Source: Verrucomicrobiaceae bacterium (lineage in GTDB: Bacteria; Verrucomicrobiota; Verrucomicrobiia; Verrucomicrobiales; Verrucomicrobiaceae). Taken from it: a DNA stretch of 59,972 bases. The notes beneath the pieces were generated by a model. That model made no database searches and was not told the origin of the DNA. It was given only the letters and a program-made list of their open reading frames with translations. Positions 17,497-25,882 of this stretch are shown in pieces. Position 1 is the stretch's first letter; every line of letters begins with the position of its first letter. The stretch lies in the NCBI GenBank assembly GCA_027489965.1, contig JAIXZA010000092.1:1-59972 (forward strand), given 5' to 3'. A program made the position numbers and the translations under genes.

Positions 17497-18336
17497 ATGC
17501 CCGACACCGCTGCCCCTCTCCTTGAAACGACCGTTGATGGCGCCAAGACCGTGCGTTGGGTCATGGAGGCTGGGGATTGTCGGGCGCTGGCGGTGCATCG
17601 CATTGCGCGTCTGGGGATCGATCAGGCAGTGGCGCCTTATGAGCGAGTGAGGCTGGCACCCAGTGGCAGTTTTTTCATGATCGTGCTGAAGGGCTCGGGT
17701 CGTGTCCTGCTCGATGGTCGCTGGCAGACCGTCAGCGCGGGTTGGGCCTGCATGGCTCCGCCGCGTGTGCCGAATGCCTTTCATGCTCTGCCACGGCAAA
17801 GCTGGCATTTCCTCTGGGTGCGCTATGACGAGCCGAGTTTTGTTTCTCCCCAAGTCAGTGCGACCTCGCCTCTGAAAGTGAAGGTGGATGTCCATCAGCT
17901 TCAGCGCATTTGGGAAGGGCTGCGTGGGGAGTGGGATTCAGCCCGCGATCCCCAGGCCTTGCATCATTGGATCGAGCTGGTGCATCATCACACGCGTCGC
18001 TTATCGGAACCTTGGCGGCGTGACGAACGCTTGCGCTTGCTCTGGGAAGAGGTGCAATCCCGCCTCGTCGAAGATTGGACACTGAAAGCCCTGGCTCATG
18101 CCGCGCATGTCAGTGAGGAGCACTTCCGACGGCTCTGCTGGAAGGAACTTGGGCGCAGCCCCATGGCCCATCTGACTTCGTTACGAATGCAGGCGGCTCA
18201 AAGCTTGCTCGTCAGCACCAAGGATAAGCAGGAGACCATTGCCATCTTGGTCGGCTACCGCAGCCCGATTGCCTTTGCCCGTGCTTTCAAGCGCTGGGTC
18301 GGCTGTCATCCATCGGAGTATCGGGCGCGCAGTTGA
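17497..18336 (+). CDS. AraC-family transcriptional regulator
   Basis: 279 residues. The N-terminal half (about 20-115) is a cupin-like sensing domain with strands such as FFMIVLKGSGRVLLDGRWQTVSAGWACMAPP. The C-terminal ~100 residues are the double HTH of AraC/XylS: LKALAHAAHVSEEHFRRLCWKELGRSPMAHLTSLRMQAAQSLL and then the ETIAILVGYRSPIAFARAFKRWVGCHPSEYR helix. Such regulators usually sense a sugar and activate a neighbouring gene. The next gene begins 73 bp after the stop and carries nearly the same upstream motif as this one, which suggests that this protein controls both. The ligand is unknown. Confidence 0.93.
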   Translation: MPDTAAPLLETTVDGAKTVRWVMEAGDCRALAVHRIARLGIDQAVAPYERVRLAPSGSFFMIVLKGSGRVLLDGRWQTVSAGWACMAPPRVPNAFHALPRQSWHFLWVRYDEPSFVSPQVSATSPLKVKVDVHQLQRIWEGLRGEWDSARDPQALHHWIELVHHHTRRLSEPWRRDERLRLLWEEVQSRLVEDWTLKALAHAAHVSEEHFRRLCWKELGRSPMAHLTSLRMQAAQSLLVSTKDKQETIAILVGYRSPIAFARAFKRWVGCHPSEYRARS

Positions 18337-18349
18337 GGTGGGTTTTAGT

Positions 18350-18390
18350 CAGCTTGTAGTGGACGTTTTCTGCGGAATCTGATGCAATCC
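18350..18390 (+). promoter_or_regulatory. Candidate promoter/operator upstream of the DUF1080 giant gene (copy 2)
   Basis: A second copy of the motif at 17441-17481. TGGACG (18360-18365) and TGCAAT (18383-18388) are 17 bp apart, and the ATG lies 50 bp after the start of TGGACG. Identity extends 10 bp upstream of the -35-like element, beyond a normal promoter core, which favours a regulator site. Confidence 0.55.
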
Positions 18391-18409
18391 TTCCGTTCTA
18401 TCTGCCACC

Positions 18410-21400
18410 ATGCGCTTCCTCCTCGTTCTATCGCTCCTCTCGGCTCTCGCTCAAGCCGCGCCGGTTTCTCTCTTCGATGGCAAAACGCTCGACGGATGGG
18501 ATTACGATCCCGCCATGTGGCGTGTGGAAGACGGGGTGATCACCGGCGGTTCGACCACGGAGAAGATCAAGAAAAACGACTTCATCAGCACGAAGAAGAG
18601 CTATCAAAACTTCGAGCTGAAACTCAAAATCAAAGTCAGTGGCGATCCGAAGACCGGCCTCATCAACAGCGGCATCCAAATCCACTCGGTCCGTGATGGC
18701 AGCGCCATGAGTGGTTATCAGGTGGATTGTGGGGCAGGGTGGTTTGGTAAAATCTACGATGAGCACCGCCGCAACAAAGTCATCTGGGCACCCAGCCCTG
18801 AGCAGCAGGCCGCCTTGGATAAAGCCATCGACGTCTTCGGCTGGAACGAATACCGCATCCGAGCCGAAGGGCCTCGCATCCAGACCTGGATCAACGGCGT
18901 CCACTGCATGGACTACACCGAGACCGATCCCAACATCGCGCTCGATGGCCACATCGCGCCGCAGGTGCACAGCGGTGGTGTTTGTCTGGTGCAGGTCAAA
19001 GAGGTCACCCTTGAAGAACTGCCCGCCACGCCTGGCGTGCCGACCTGGAAGACCGTGAAAAAAGTCGATCACGCCCAGCCGGCGAAACCCGCCAGCTCAA
19101 AACGCAACCTCAGCTACAACGACGTCCAAGGCACCGCCAAATCGGCTGAAGAGCAGCAAAAGCTCTTCCACCTGCCCGAAGGCTATGAGATCGAACTCGT
19201 CGTGCAAGAGAGCGAAGGACTGGGCAAATTTGTCAGCGTTTACTTTGATCAGCGCGGGCGCATGTGGACGCAGACGGCCATGGAGTATCCGCTGGATGCC
19301 AATGAGAACCCGGCCGCAGCGGAAGCCGTCTATGCCAGCAAGGCCAAAGACAAAGTGATCTACTACTCGCGTGAAGCCCTCAGTGGACCCATACCCGCTG
19401 GCGGGCTTAAAAACCCCACCACCTTTGCGGATGGACTGGCCATCCCCACCGGCATCCTGCCCTGGGGCAATGGCGATACCTGCTACGTTCAGCACGGTCA
19501 TGATTTAAAGCTCTTCAAAGACAGCAATGGCGATGGCAAAGCCGATACGTTTGACGTCATCCTCACGGGTTTTGGGGTGCAGGATAGCCATCTGTTTCCG
19601 CATCAGCTCACGCGTGCTCCTGGCGGCTGGATCTGGATGGCGCAGGGTCTCTTTAACAATAGCAAAGTCCACCAACCCGGCAGCGATCGCATCATCGACT
19701 ACCCCAAGTGCGGCATGGCCCGCATGAGACCGGATGGCAGCCAGTTCGAAGTCACCAGTGTCGGTCCGAACAACATTTGGGGCTTGGTGATCACGGGTGA
19801 AGGCGAAACCTTCATCCAGGAGGCGAACGACTACGGCTATCCGGTCATGCCTTTCCATGAATACGCTTATTATCCCGGCGGCATGGAAGCTCTCAAAAAG
19901 AGCTACCAGCCCGACTTCCCGCCGCAGGCGGAGTTCCGCATGGGCGGCACCGGCTTGAGCGGATTAGCGCTCATCGAAAGCGGATCGCTGTCGCCTGAGA
20001 AAGTGGCTTCGGCTTTAGCCGAATCTTCCGAACCTGCGGCTAAAGCCGCAACCACTTTGGCCAAACCCACGCACACCATGGCCGTCGCCAATCCCATCAT
20101 CTCGAAGATCCAAACCATCGCCATGCATCGCGACGGCGCGTATTGGAAGCTCGCTCAGCTGCCCGACCTCATCACCTGCGACGATCCCTTCTTCCGCCCT
20201 GTCGCCCTCACGAATGGTCCCGATGGCTGCATCTACATCGTCGATTGGTATAACAAGATCATCTCCCACAACGAGGTCCCGCGTGCCCATCCGGATCGCG
20301 ACAAGACTCGGGGCCGCATCTGGCGGGTGAAGCCGAAAGCCGCGAAGACCGAAGTGGCTGATTTCACGAAGATGAGCACCGATGAACTCATTGCAACGCT
20401 CGGCACCGAACCTGTCGCTAAGGCACATCTCGCTTGGCAAACATTAGCGGATCGATCCTCTACTATCGGGCCGGAACTTGAGAAAAAGCTTCCACATCAG
20501 ATTACTGACAACTCACGAACTGCCAGCCACAGAATCCAAAGCATGTGGGTCTATGGAGAAGGCTCGGGATTCAGCCAAGACTTGCCAAACGAAGGCCGTC
20601 TGTCTCTCATTAAAGACTCCAACCCACGCGTTAGAGCCGCAGCAATCGATGTTTATGCTTTGTCTCAATGGGAGCTCGCGGACGAATACGGATTCATAGC
20701 AAATGATCCCGACCCATTACCTCGCCGCACGTTACTGCTTCGTCTTGCTCGCGACTTCCCGAGAGAAGGACGAGGAGGAAGAAAGGCTCTCGACTCCATT
20801 CTGAGCTACGTCCGCCCTTCGTTACCAAGTCCGACGATCCAAAGTTCGCGAGCCAGCAAAGAGATACCTGCCCGCGAGGCTTATGATCGAGAATTTGAGC
20901 GTTATCTCGTTCGCCTGTTTTATGAACGATTCCAAGGTGGTGAGGATTACGGCATCAAGTTCTTGGACAGTTCAGAGGCAGCAAACCTGCCTGTTGAAGC
21001 TCGCTTGCTCGCCTCGCTCGCGTTGGAGCCGAAGGCCAGCGCCTCCCGCGTCGCGAAACTGCTCCCGCAGCTCGATCGCGCCCCGAATGACGAAGAACTC
21101 CTCCGTCTCGCCCAGTTCCCCGCTGAAGACGGTGTCCGCGAGGCTCTCCAAGCACTCCTCACCAACGAAAAATCCCGCGCCGCCGTCGCCGAGAAGCTGC
21201 TGGCGCAACGCACGAAGCTCGATGCGAAGCAGATCGCGCCGTTGTTGACGGAAACGGCGAAGCAGATGCTGCTGGCAAGTGATGCGGGCACTCCTGCCCG
21301 CAATGAAAGCGTGGGAACGGCGGGCAAGAGTGCCCGCATCACCTTGGCGCTTCAGCTTATCAGCGGCTTCCAGCTCGCCTCGCTCGAAGGTGATTTGGTG

Positions 21401-22813
21401 TCGCTCGTCAAGGAAGCCAAAGACAAAAGCAACATCCTCACCACCCTCCGCGACCTCCGCAGCGGTGAAGCTGATCTGTTTGCCTCCCTCGCGAAATCCG
21501 ATCCCGATCCTCTCACTCGCGATGCCGCGCTCGAAGCCCTCGCCGCCTCACGTTCGCCCGATGCCGCCACGAAGCTCCTCGCGCTCTATCCTTCGCTTCT
21601 GCCCGCGCAGCGCCGCAGCGCCCTGAACGCCCTCTCCAGCAGCAAAGCCGGAGCCAGGACCATCGTCACCGCTTTGCTCGACAAAACCCTCCCGCAGGCT
21701 GACCTCGACGGCCCGACGGTCGAGCGCCTCGCCACCGTGCTGGGGGAGGATCCTGCCATCGCCAAGCTTCAGCAACAGCTCGGCGGCATCTTCCGCGAGG
21801 TCTTGTTGCTCGACGGCCAGGACACCGCGTGGGTCGATTCCAAGATCACGCTCGACGGCCCCTTCACCGTCGAGGCCTGGGTGCGGCTCGCGCCCGGCAT
21901 CGGCAATGAAGACAGCCTCCTCGGTGTGAAGGGCGGTGTGGACATGAACTTCTTCGGCGGCAAATTCCGCGTCTATGCCGGCTCCGAGCTGCACGACGTC
22001 TGCGTGGCCACCAAACCCATGACCCCTGACCTCTGGACCCACCTCGCCGTCACCCGCGATGCCCAGGGCATCCTGCGGATCTATCAAAATGGTGAGCTCG
22101 ATGCTGAAGGCAGCAAGCCTGCGCTCAAGAAGTGGGAGAACTGCCGCATTGGCTGGAGCGGTCCCGGCAAAGGCACGGAAGGCGCCATGATGGAGTTCCG
22201 GGTGTGGAAGGTGGCACGCAGCGCGGCGGAGATCCGCAGCGGCTTTGATAGGTCGTATAGGTCGAATACGACCTATTTCTCCGATACCAAGAAATTCGGC
22301 AAAGGTGCCCGCCTCGCTAAAACCATCGACACCCCGCCACTGCTCACGGAGGAGCAAGCCAAGGCCCTGGATGCCAAGTTTGCCAAGCTCACCGCCCTGG
22401 CCCCGAAGGGGAATGCCGCCAATGGCAAAACGCTCAGTGCCCTCTGCATGGCCTGTCATCAGATCGGCGCGGCTGGCGGTCAGATCGGCCCGAACCTCTC
22501 TGGTGCGGGTGCGATGGGCCTGGAGGCCGTCTTGCGCAACATCCTCACGCCCAACGCTGCCATGGAGCCCGGCTACCGCATCTACCGGGTCGAAATGAAC
22601 AACGGCGATCTCATCGACGCCTTCTTCGTCAGTGAGGACAAGCAGGCCATCGTCATCCGTCAGCCCGGTTTCCCGGATCGTCGCCTGGATCAAAAAGACA
22701 TCCACAGCACCAAGTTCATCCGTCGCTCCCTCATGCCTGAAGGTCTGCTGGATGCCCTTCCAGATCAAAGCACCGCCGACTTGTTAGCCTACCTCATGAC
22801 CTTGAAAGGCTAG
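18410..22813 (+). CDS. Secreted DUF1080 - PVC membrane-bound dehydrogenase - HEAT - LamG - cytochrome c fusion
   Basis: 1467 residues with a signal peptide (1-16). Domains in order: DUF1080 / 3-keto-disaccharide hydrolase-like sandwich (19-205); PVC-type dehydrogenase beta-propeller (about 250-640, with GPDGCIYIVDWYNKIISHNEVPR); HEAT-like helical repeats (about 650-1120); LamG/concanavalin-like domain (about 1128-1282); and a C-terminal cytochrome with the haem site C1346-M-A-C1349-H1350 and MxxxxIxxPN-type surroundings. This architecture is characteristic of Planctomycetes and Verrucomicrobia and is linked to periplasmic oxidation of sugars. It probably belongs to the AraC regulator's regulon. 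Unusually, three separate palindromic DNA elements are translated within it, at about residues 531-550, 958-977 and 1280-1289. Confidence 0.93.
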   Translation: MRFLLVLSLLSALAQAAPVSLFDGKTLDGWDYDPAMWRVEDGVITGGSTTEKIKKNDFISTKKSYQNFELKLKIKVSGDPKTGLINSGIQIHSVRDGSAMSGYQVDCGAGWFGKIYDEHRRNKVIWAPSPEQQAALDKAIDVFGWNEYRIRAEGPRIQTWINGVHCMDYTETDPNIALDGHIAPQVHSGGVCLVQVKEVTLEELPATPGVPTWKTVKKVDHAQPAKPASSKRNLSYNDVQGTAKSAEEQQKLFHLPEGYEIELVVQESEGLGKFVSVYFDQRGRMWTQTAMEYPLDANENPAAAEAVYASKAKDKVIYYSREALSGPIPAGGLKNPTTFADGLAIPTGILPWGNGDTCYVQHGHDLKLFKDSNGDGKADTFDVILTGFGVQDSHLFPHQLTRAPGGWIWMAQGLFNNSKVHQPGSDRIIDYPKCGMARMRPDGSQFEVTSVGPNNIWGLVITGEGETFIQEANDYGYPVMPFHEYAYYPGGMEALKKSYQPDFPPQAEFRMGGTGLSGLALIESGSLSPEKVASALAESSEPAAKAATTLAKPTHTMAVANPIISKIQTIAMHRDGAYWKLAQLPDLITCDDPFFRPVALTNGPDGCIYIVDWYNKIISHNEVPRAHPDRDKTRGRIWRVKPKAAKTEVADFTKMSTDELIATLGTEPVAKAHLAWQTLADRSSTIGPELEKKLPHQITDNSRTASHRIQSMWVYGEGSGFSQDLPNEGRLSLIKDSNPRVRAAAIDVYALSQWELADEYGFIANDPDPLPRRTLLLRLARDFPREGRGGRKALDSILSYVRPSLPSPTIQSSRASKEIPAREAYDREFERYLVRLFYERFQGGEDYGIKFLDSSEAANLPVEARLLASLALEPKASASRVAKLLPQLDRAPNDEELLRLAQFPAEDGVREALQALLTNEKSRAAVAEKLLAQRTKLDAKQIAPLLTETAKQMLLASDAGTPARNESVGTAGKSARITLALQLISGFQLASLEGDLVSLVKEAKDKSNILTTLRDLRSGEADLFASLAKSDPDPLTRDAALEALAASRSPDAATKLLALYPSLLPAQRRSALNALSSSKAGARTIVTALLDKTLPQADLDGPTVERLATVLGEDPAIAKLQQQLGGIFREVLLLDGQDTAWVDSKITLDGPFTVEAWVRLAPGIGNEDSLLGVKGGVDMNFFGGKFRVYAGSELHDVCVATKPMTPDLWTHLAVTRDAQGILRIYQNGELDAEGSKPALKKWENCRIGWSGPGKGTEGAMMEFRVWKVARSAAEIRSGFDRSYRSNTTYFSDTKKFGKGARLAKTIDTPPLLTEEQAKALDAKFAKLTALAPKGNAANGKTLSALCMACHQIGAAGGQIGPNLSGAGAMGLEAVLRNILTPNAAMEPGYRIYRVEMNNGDLIDAFFVSEDKQAIVIRQPGFPDRRLDQKDIHSTKFIRRSLMPEGLLDALPDQSTADLLAYLMTLKG
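20000..20058. repeat. Palindromic element 1 inside the DUF1080 fusion gene
   Basis: Arms 20000-20021 and 20037-20058 pair over 22 positions with 3 central mismatches around a 15-nt loop; the inner arms are CGGCTTTAGCCG and CGGCTAAAGCCG, each also self-palindromic in part. It is translated in frame as an Ala-rich stretch (about residues 531-550) in the dehydrogenase domain, between GLSGLALI and VANPIISKIQ. Confidence 0.7.
21281..21340. repeat. Palindromic element 2 inside the DUF1080 fusion gene
   Basis: Arms 21281-21301 and 21320-21340 are complementary at 20 of 21 positions, with an 18-nt loop. Each arm itself contains a GCGGGCA...TGCCCGC hairpin. It is translated in frame at about residues 958-977 within the HEAT-like region, giving TPARNESVGTAGKSAR. 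Confidence 0.75.
22248..22276. repeat. Palindromic element 3 inside the DUF1080 fusion gene
   Basis: ATAGGTCGTAT (22248-22258) and ATACGACCTAT (22266-22276) are perfect 11-bp inverted arms around a 7-nt loop, with ATAGGTCG also directly repeated. It is translated as DRSYRSNTTY between the LamG and cytochrome domains. A 10-mer from the arm (TAGGTCGTAT) also occurs at 13641-13650 between genes. Confidence 0.7.
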
Positions 22814-22891
22814 CCCCTGCCGCTTTGTGCGTGCTTCTTCCAATCCTGCACTTGGCAAAACTAGCTCCTTGGCATACAGCCCCCTTTGCCC

Positions 22892-24100
22892 ATGCAGACA
22901 GCACTTCCCGAATCCACCCCCAAATCCACCGCTCCGGTGGACTTGGAGATCAAAGATGCCCAGCTCATTTTTAACCATGTCTGGAAGCAGTTGGAAGAAG
23001 ACTACGGGCGGGAAAACCTGCGTTTCCCGAAAGAGCTGATCCTGCTCGGTGGCGCTCCCGGGGCGGGGAAGGGCACCAATACAGACTTCATCCGTGAGTT
23101 GCGCGGCATCACCGCCGAGCCCATCGTGGTCAGTGCCCTGCTGGACAGTCCCGAGGCGCAGAAGCTGAAGTCTCAGGGCGGCATGGTTGGCGATCGCGAG
23201 GTCGTCGGCATTCTCATCCGCAAGCTGCTGGAACCCGAGCAACAAAACGGGGCCATCCTCGACGGCTTTCCCCGCACTCAGGTGCAGGTCGAGTGCCTGA
23301 AGATGCTCTTTGATGAAATGATGCGCCTGCGCCGTGACTTCGCGCACACGCCCGAGGCCGCTCATTTTAAGCAGCCCATCTTCCACATCATGGTGCTCTT
23401 TGTCGATGAATCGGAAAGCATCGCCCGCCAGATCAAGCGCGGCCAGGAAGTCATGGCGCACAACTCAGAAGTCCGCAGTTCAGGCCTGGGCGAGCTCTGG
23501 GAAGAGCGTGCCACCGACTTTGATGCCCGGCTGGCGCGGAACCGCTACAAGGTTTTCAAAGAGAAGACCTATGATGCCCTGGTCTCCCTGAAAGAGATTT
23601 TTCATTACCACTTCATCAATGCCCAGGCCCCGCTGGAGCTGGTGCAGGAAAACATCGTTCGCGAGCTGGAGTATCAAAGCTCCCTGGAGCTTGACCCCCG
23701 CACCTTTGATCTGCTGCGGAAGCTGCCTCTCGCCAGCGAGATCGTCCGTCATGCCCGCCAGGATCTGGTGCGGCGTCTGGATGGCTACAAAGTCGAGAAG
23801 CCCGAGATGATGGCTGCCGTCGTCGATTTCATCGAAGTGAAGATGATGCCCATCATCGTGCGCCATGCCATTTCAGGCCGGGCCGACATCAATTCGGAAA
23901 ACAAGCTGTTCCATGAGCCCGAAGCCATCGCCATGCTCATCGACATCTTCTCCGAGCGCGGTTTCCACGCCACCGTGGACCTGCATCGCATCGAGATCCC
24001 CGAACGCTTTGACCTCACCACTGGCGAGATCCACTGCCGGAAAAAGAAAGTCTTCCGCTTCAACGTCCGCTTCAAAGGCTCCGAGATCCGGCGTGGGTAA
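22892..24100 (+). CDS. Adenylate-kinase-like nucleotide kinase with unknown C-terminal domain
   Basis: 402 residues from the ATG at 22892. The P-loop GGAPGAGKGT is at about 53-62, and ILDGFPRTQVQVE matches the NMP-binding/CORE signature of adenylate kinases; DESESIARQIKRGQE corresponds to the region leading to the LID. Adenylate kinases are about 215 residues, so about 150 C-terminal residues (from about 255) are additional and have no recognised family. That region ends in FRFNVRFKGSEIRRG. It is encoded 4 bp before tgt, so the two are likely cotranslated. The phosphate acceptor is unknown. Confidence 0.8.
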   Translation: MQTALPESTPKSTAPVDLEIKDAQLIFNHVWKQLEEDYGRENLRFPKELILLGGAPGAGKGTNTDFIRELRGITAEPIVVSALLDSPEAQKLKSQGGMVGDREVVGILIRKLLEPEQQNGAILDGFPRTQVQVECLKMLFDEMMRLRRDFAHTPEAAHFKQPIFHIMVLFVDESESIARQIKRGQEVMAHNSEVRSSGLGELWEERATDFDARLARNRYKVFKEKTYDALVSLKEIFHYHFINAQAPLELVQENIVRELEYQSSLELDPRTFDLLRKLPLASEIVRHARQDLVRRLDGYKVEKPEMMAAVVDFIEVKMMPIIVRHAISGRADINSENKLFHEPEAIAMLIDIFSERGFHATVDLHRIEIPERFDLTTGEIHCRKKKVFRFNVRFKGSEIRRG

Positions 24101-24104
24101 GCTC

Positions 24105-25835
24105 ATGACCCCATCTCGTCTCAGTTTTCAACTCGAAGGACAAGCAACGGGCTCACGTGCCCGTGCGGCGACCTTTCAGACGCTGCATGGGGTGATCAAG
24201 TCGCCCCTGTTCATGCCGGTGGGGACGCAGGCGACGGTGAAGGCGCAGCTGCCGGAGGCGCTGGAGGCGGCGGGCTCGCAGATCCTGCTGGCGAATACCT
24301 ATCATTTGCTGCTACGACCGGGCCCCGAGGTGTTTCGGAAGATGGGCGGGATTCATCGGTTCATGAAGTGGCCGGGATCGGTGCTGACGGACTCGGGCGG
24401 GTATCAGATCTTTTCGCTGCCACACTCGCGGTCGATGACGGAGGCGGGGGCGGTTTTCCAAAGTTATGTGGATGGACAGCGCATTCTGTTGAGCCCGGAG
24501 CTGAGCATTCAGACGCAAATGGCGATCGGCAGTGACATCATGATGGTGCTGGATCAGTGCATCCCGAGCACGGCGGATGAAAAGGCGGCGCGTGCGGCGC
24601 TGCAGGTGACGCAGCGCTGGGCGGTGCGCAGTTTGGCCGCGCGGGAAGAGTCGCCCCAGTCGATGTTTGCCATCGTTCAGGGGGCGCTGTATCCGCAGCT
24701 GCGGCGGGAAAGTGCGGAGGGACTGATGCAGATGCCGTTTGATGGCTTTGCCATCGGTGGTCTGGCGGTGGGTGAGGCGAAGCAGGAGCGGGAAGATGTC
24801 TGTGAACTGACGGCGGCGATGCTGCCGCAGGATCGCCCGCGCTACCTGATGGGGGTGGGCACGCCGCTGGATGTCCTGGAAGCGGTGCATCGCGGGGTGG
24901 ACATGTTTGACTGCATCATCCCGACGCAGGTGGCCAAGCGTGGGTCCTGCTTCACGTCACGGGGGATCGTGGAGCTGCGCCGATCTGTGTATAAATTCTC
25001 CGAGGAGCCGCTGGACCCGGTGTGTTCGTGTCCGGTGTGTGCGAAGTATTCGCGGGCTTATCTGCATCATCTGACGAAGACGCAGGAGCCACTGGGTTGG
25101 CAGCTGATGGGGCAGCACAACATACATTTTTATCATGAGCTGATGCGTGAGATCCGCCAGAGCATCCTGGAGGACCGGTTTCTTAAGCTCTACCAGGAAA
25201 AGCGCCAGTGGCTGCAAGTGGATGATGTGGATCACCCGGTCACGGGGACTCGACCGATCCCCAATAGCCGCACGCCTAGTCTCATCGAGGGTGACTATGA
25301 GCTGGTTCTGAAAGAGGGGGAAGCGGTAGTGATGCAGAATCGAGTGACGGGAACCATACTGCCGACAGAGGTAGGCAGTCTGCCCTGGCTGGAGGAGCTG
25401 CAGCTTACGCGCAAGCTGTTGCTGCCTGAATCGGAGTCCGCAGAAATGGCCTCGCCCTTGATCATTTGGGATCTGGGGCTGGGGGCGGCTGCGGCGGCGA
25501 TGGCGCTGATCCTAGCCTATGAAAAGATTGCTGAAGAGGGACCGGTGAGACCGATGCAGATTCTGAGTTTTTGTGCGGATTGGTCGCCCCTACGATTGGC
25601 CCTGAGTCAAAAAAAACGGTTCCCCTATCTGCGTCATGGCGCTGCAGACACGATCATTCATCGTCGAGCCTGGGAGTCACGCTTTCGTAAAGGACTGAGT
25701 TGGCGGGTGGTTCAGGGTGCTGTTGAGGCGACTGACTTTAGCGATTTTCCTGAGCCTGAGGTGATTGTGGATCACTTCGGTCTGAAGGCTGAGATTGGGG
25801 TAACCTTGAGTGACCTACAAAAAAGGTTAGCTTAA
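24105..25835 (+). CDS. tgt: tRNA-guanine transglycosylase with a C-terminal methyltransferase-like domain
   Basis: 576 residues from the ATG at 24105; the frame is open for another 80 codons upstream but those overlap the kinase gene. Residues 1-375 are a bacterial Tgt, which exchanges G34 for preQ1 in the anticodons of Asp, Asn, His and Tyr tRNAs. TDSGGYQ (95-101) has the general-base Asp, GVDMFDC (264-270) the nucleophile region, and zinc ligands are C307, C309, C312 and H338. The usual TRNARNG after MFDC is TQVAKRG. The extra ~190 residues contain IIWDLGLGAAAAAMALI (453-469), which resembles a SAM-binding motif I as in the MnmC methyltransferase domain. The fusion is unusual; activity of the second domain is inferred. 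Confidence 0.88.
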   Translation: MTPSRLSFQLEGQATGSRARAATFQTLHGVIKSPLFMPVGTQATVKAQLPEALEAAGSQILLANTYHLLLRPGPEVFRKMGGIHRFMKWPGSVLTDSGGYQIFSLPHSRSMTEAGAVFQSYVDGQRILLSPELSIQTQMAIGSDIMMVLDQCIPSTADEKAARAALQVTQRWAVRSLAAREESPQSMFAIVQGALYPQLRRESAEGLMQMPFDGFAIGGLAVGEAKQEREDVCELTAAMLPQDRPRYLMGVGTPLDVLEAVHRGVDMFDCIIPTQVAKRGSCFTSRGIVELRRSVYKFSEEPLDPVCSCPVCAKYSRAYLHHLTKTQEPLGWQLMGQHNIHFYHELMREIRQSILEDRFLKLYQEKRQWLQVDDVDHPVTGTRPIPNSRTPSLIEGDYELVLKEGEAVVMQNRVTGTILPTEVGSLPWLEELQLTRKLLLPESESAEMASPLIIWDLGLGAAAAAMALILAYEKIAEEGPVRPMQILSFCADWSPLRLALSQKKRFPYLRHGAADTIIHRRAWESRFRKGLSWRVVQGAVEATDFSDFPEPEVIVDHFGLKAEIGVTLSDLQKRLA

Positions 25836-25882
25836 ATTTGATTTCAATTTTTCTTAAGCGATGGCAGGGCCCGCCTTTCTTT

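Noticed and set aside
21548..22768. A 406-codon frame antisense to the DUF1080 fusion
   Set aside because: The plus strand encodes LamG and cytochrome motifs; the antisense product is compositional noise.
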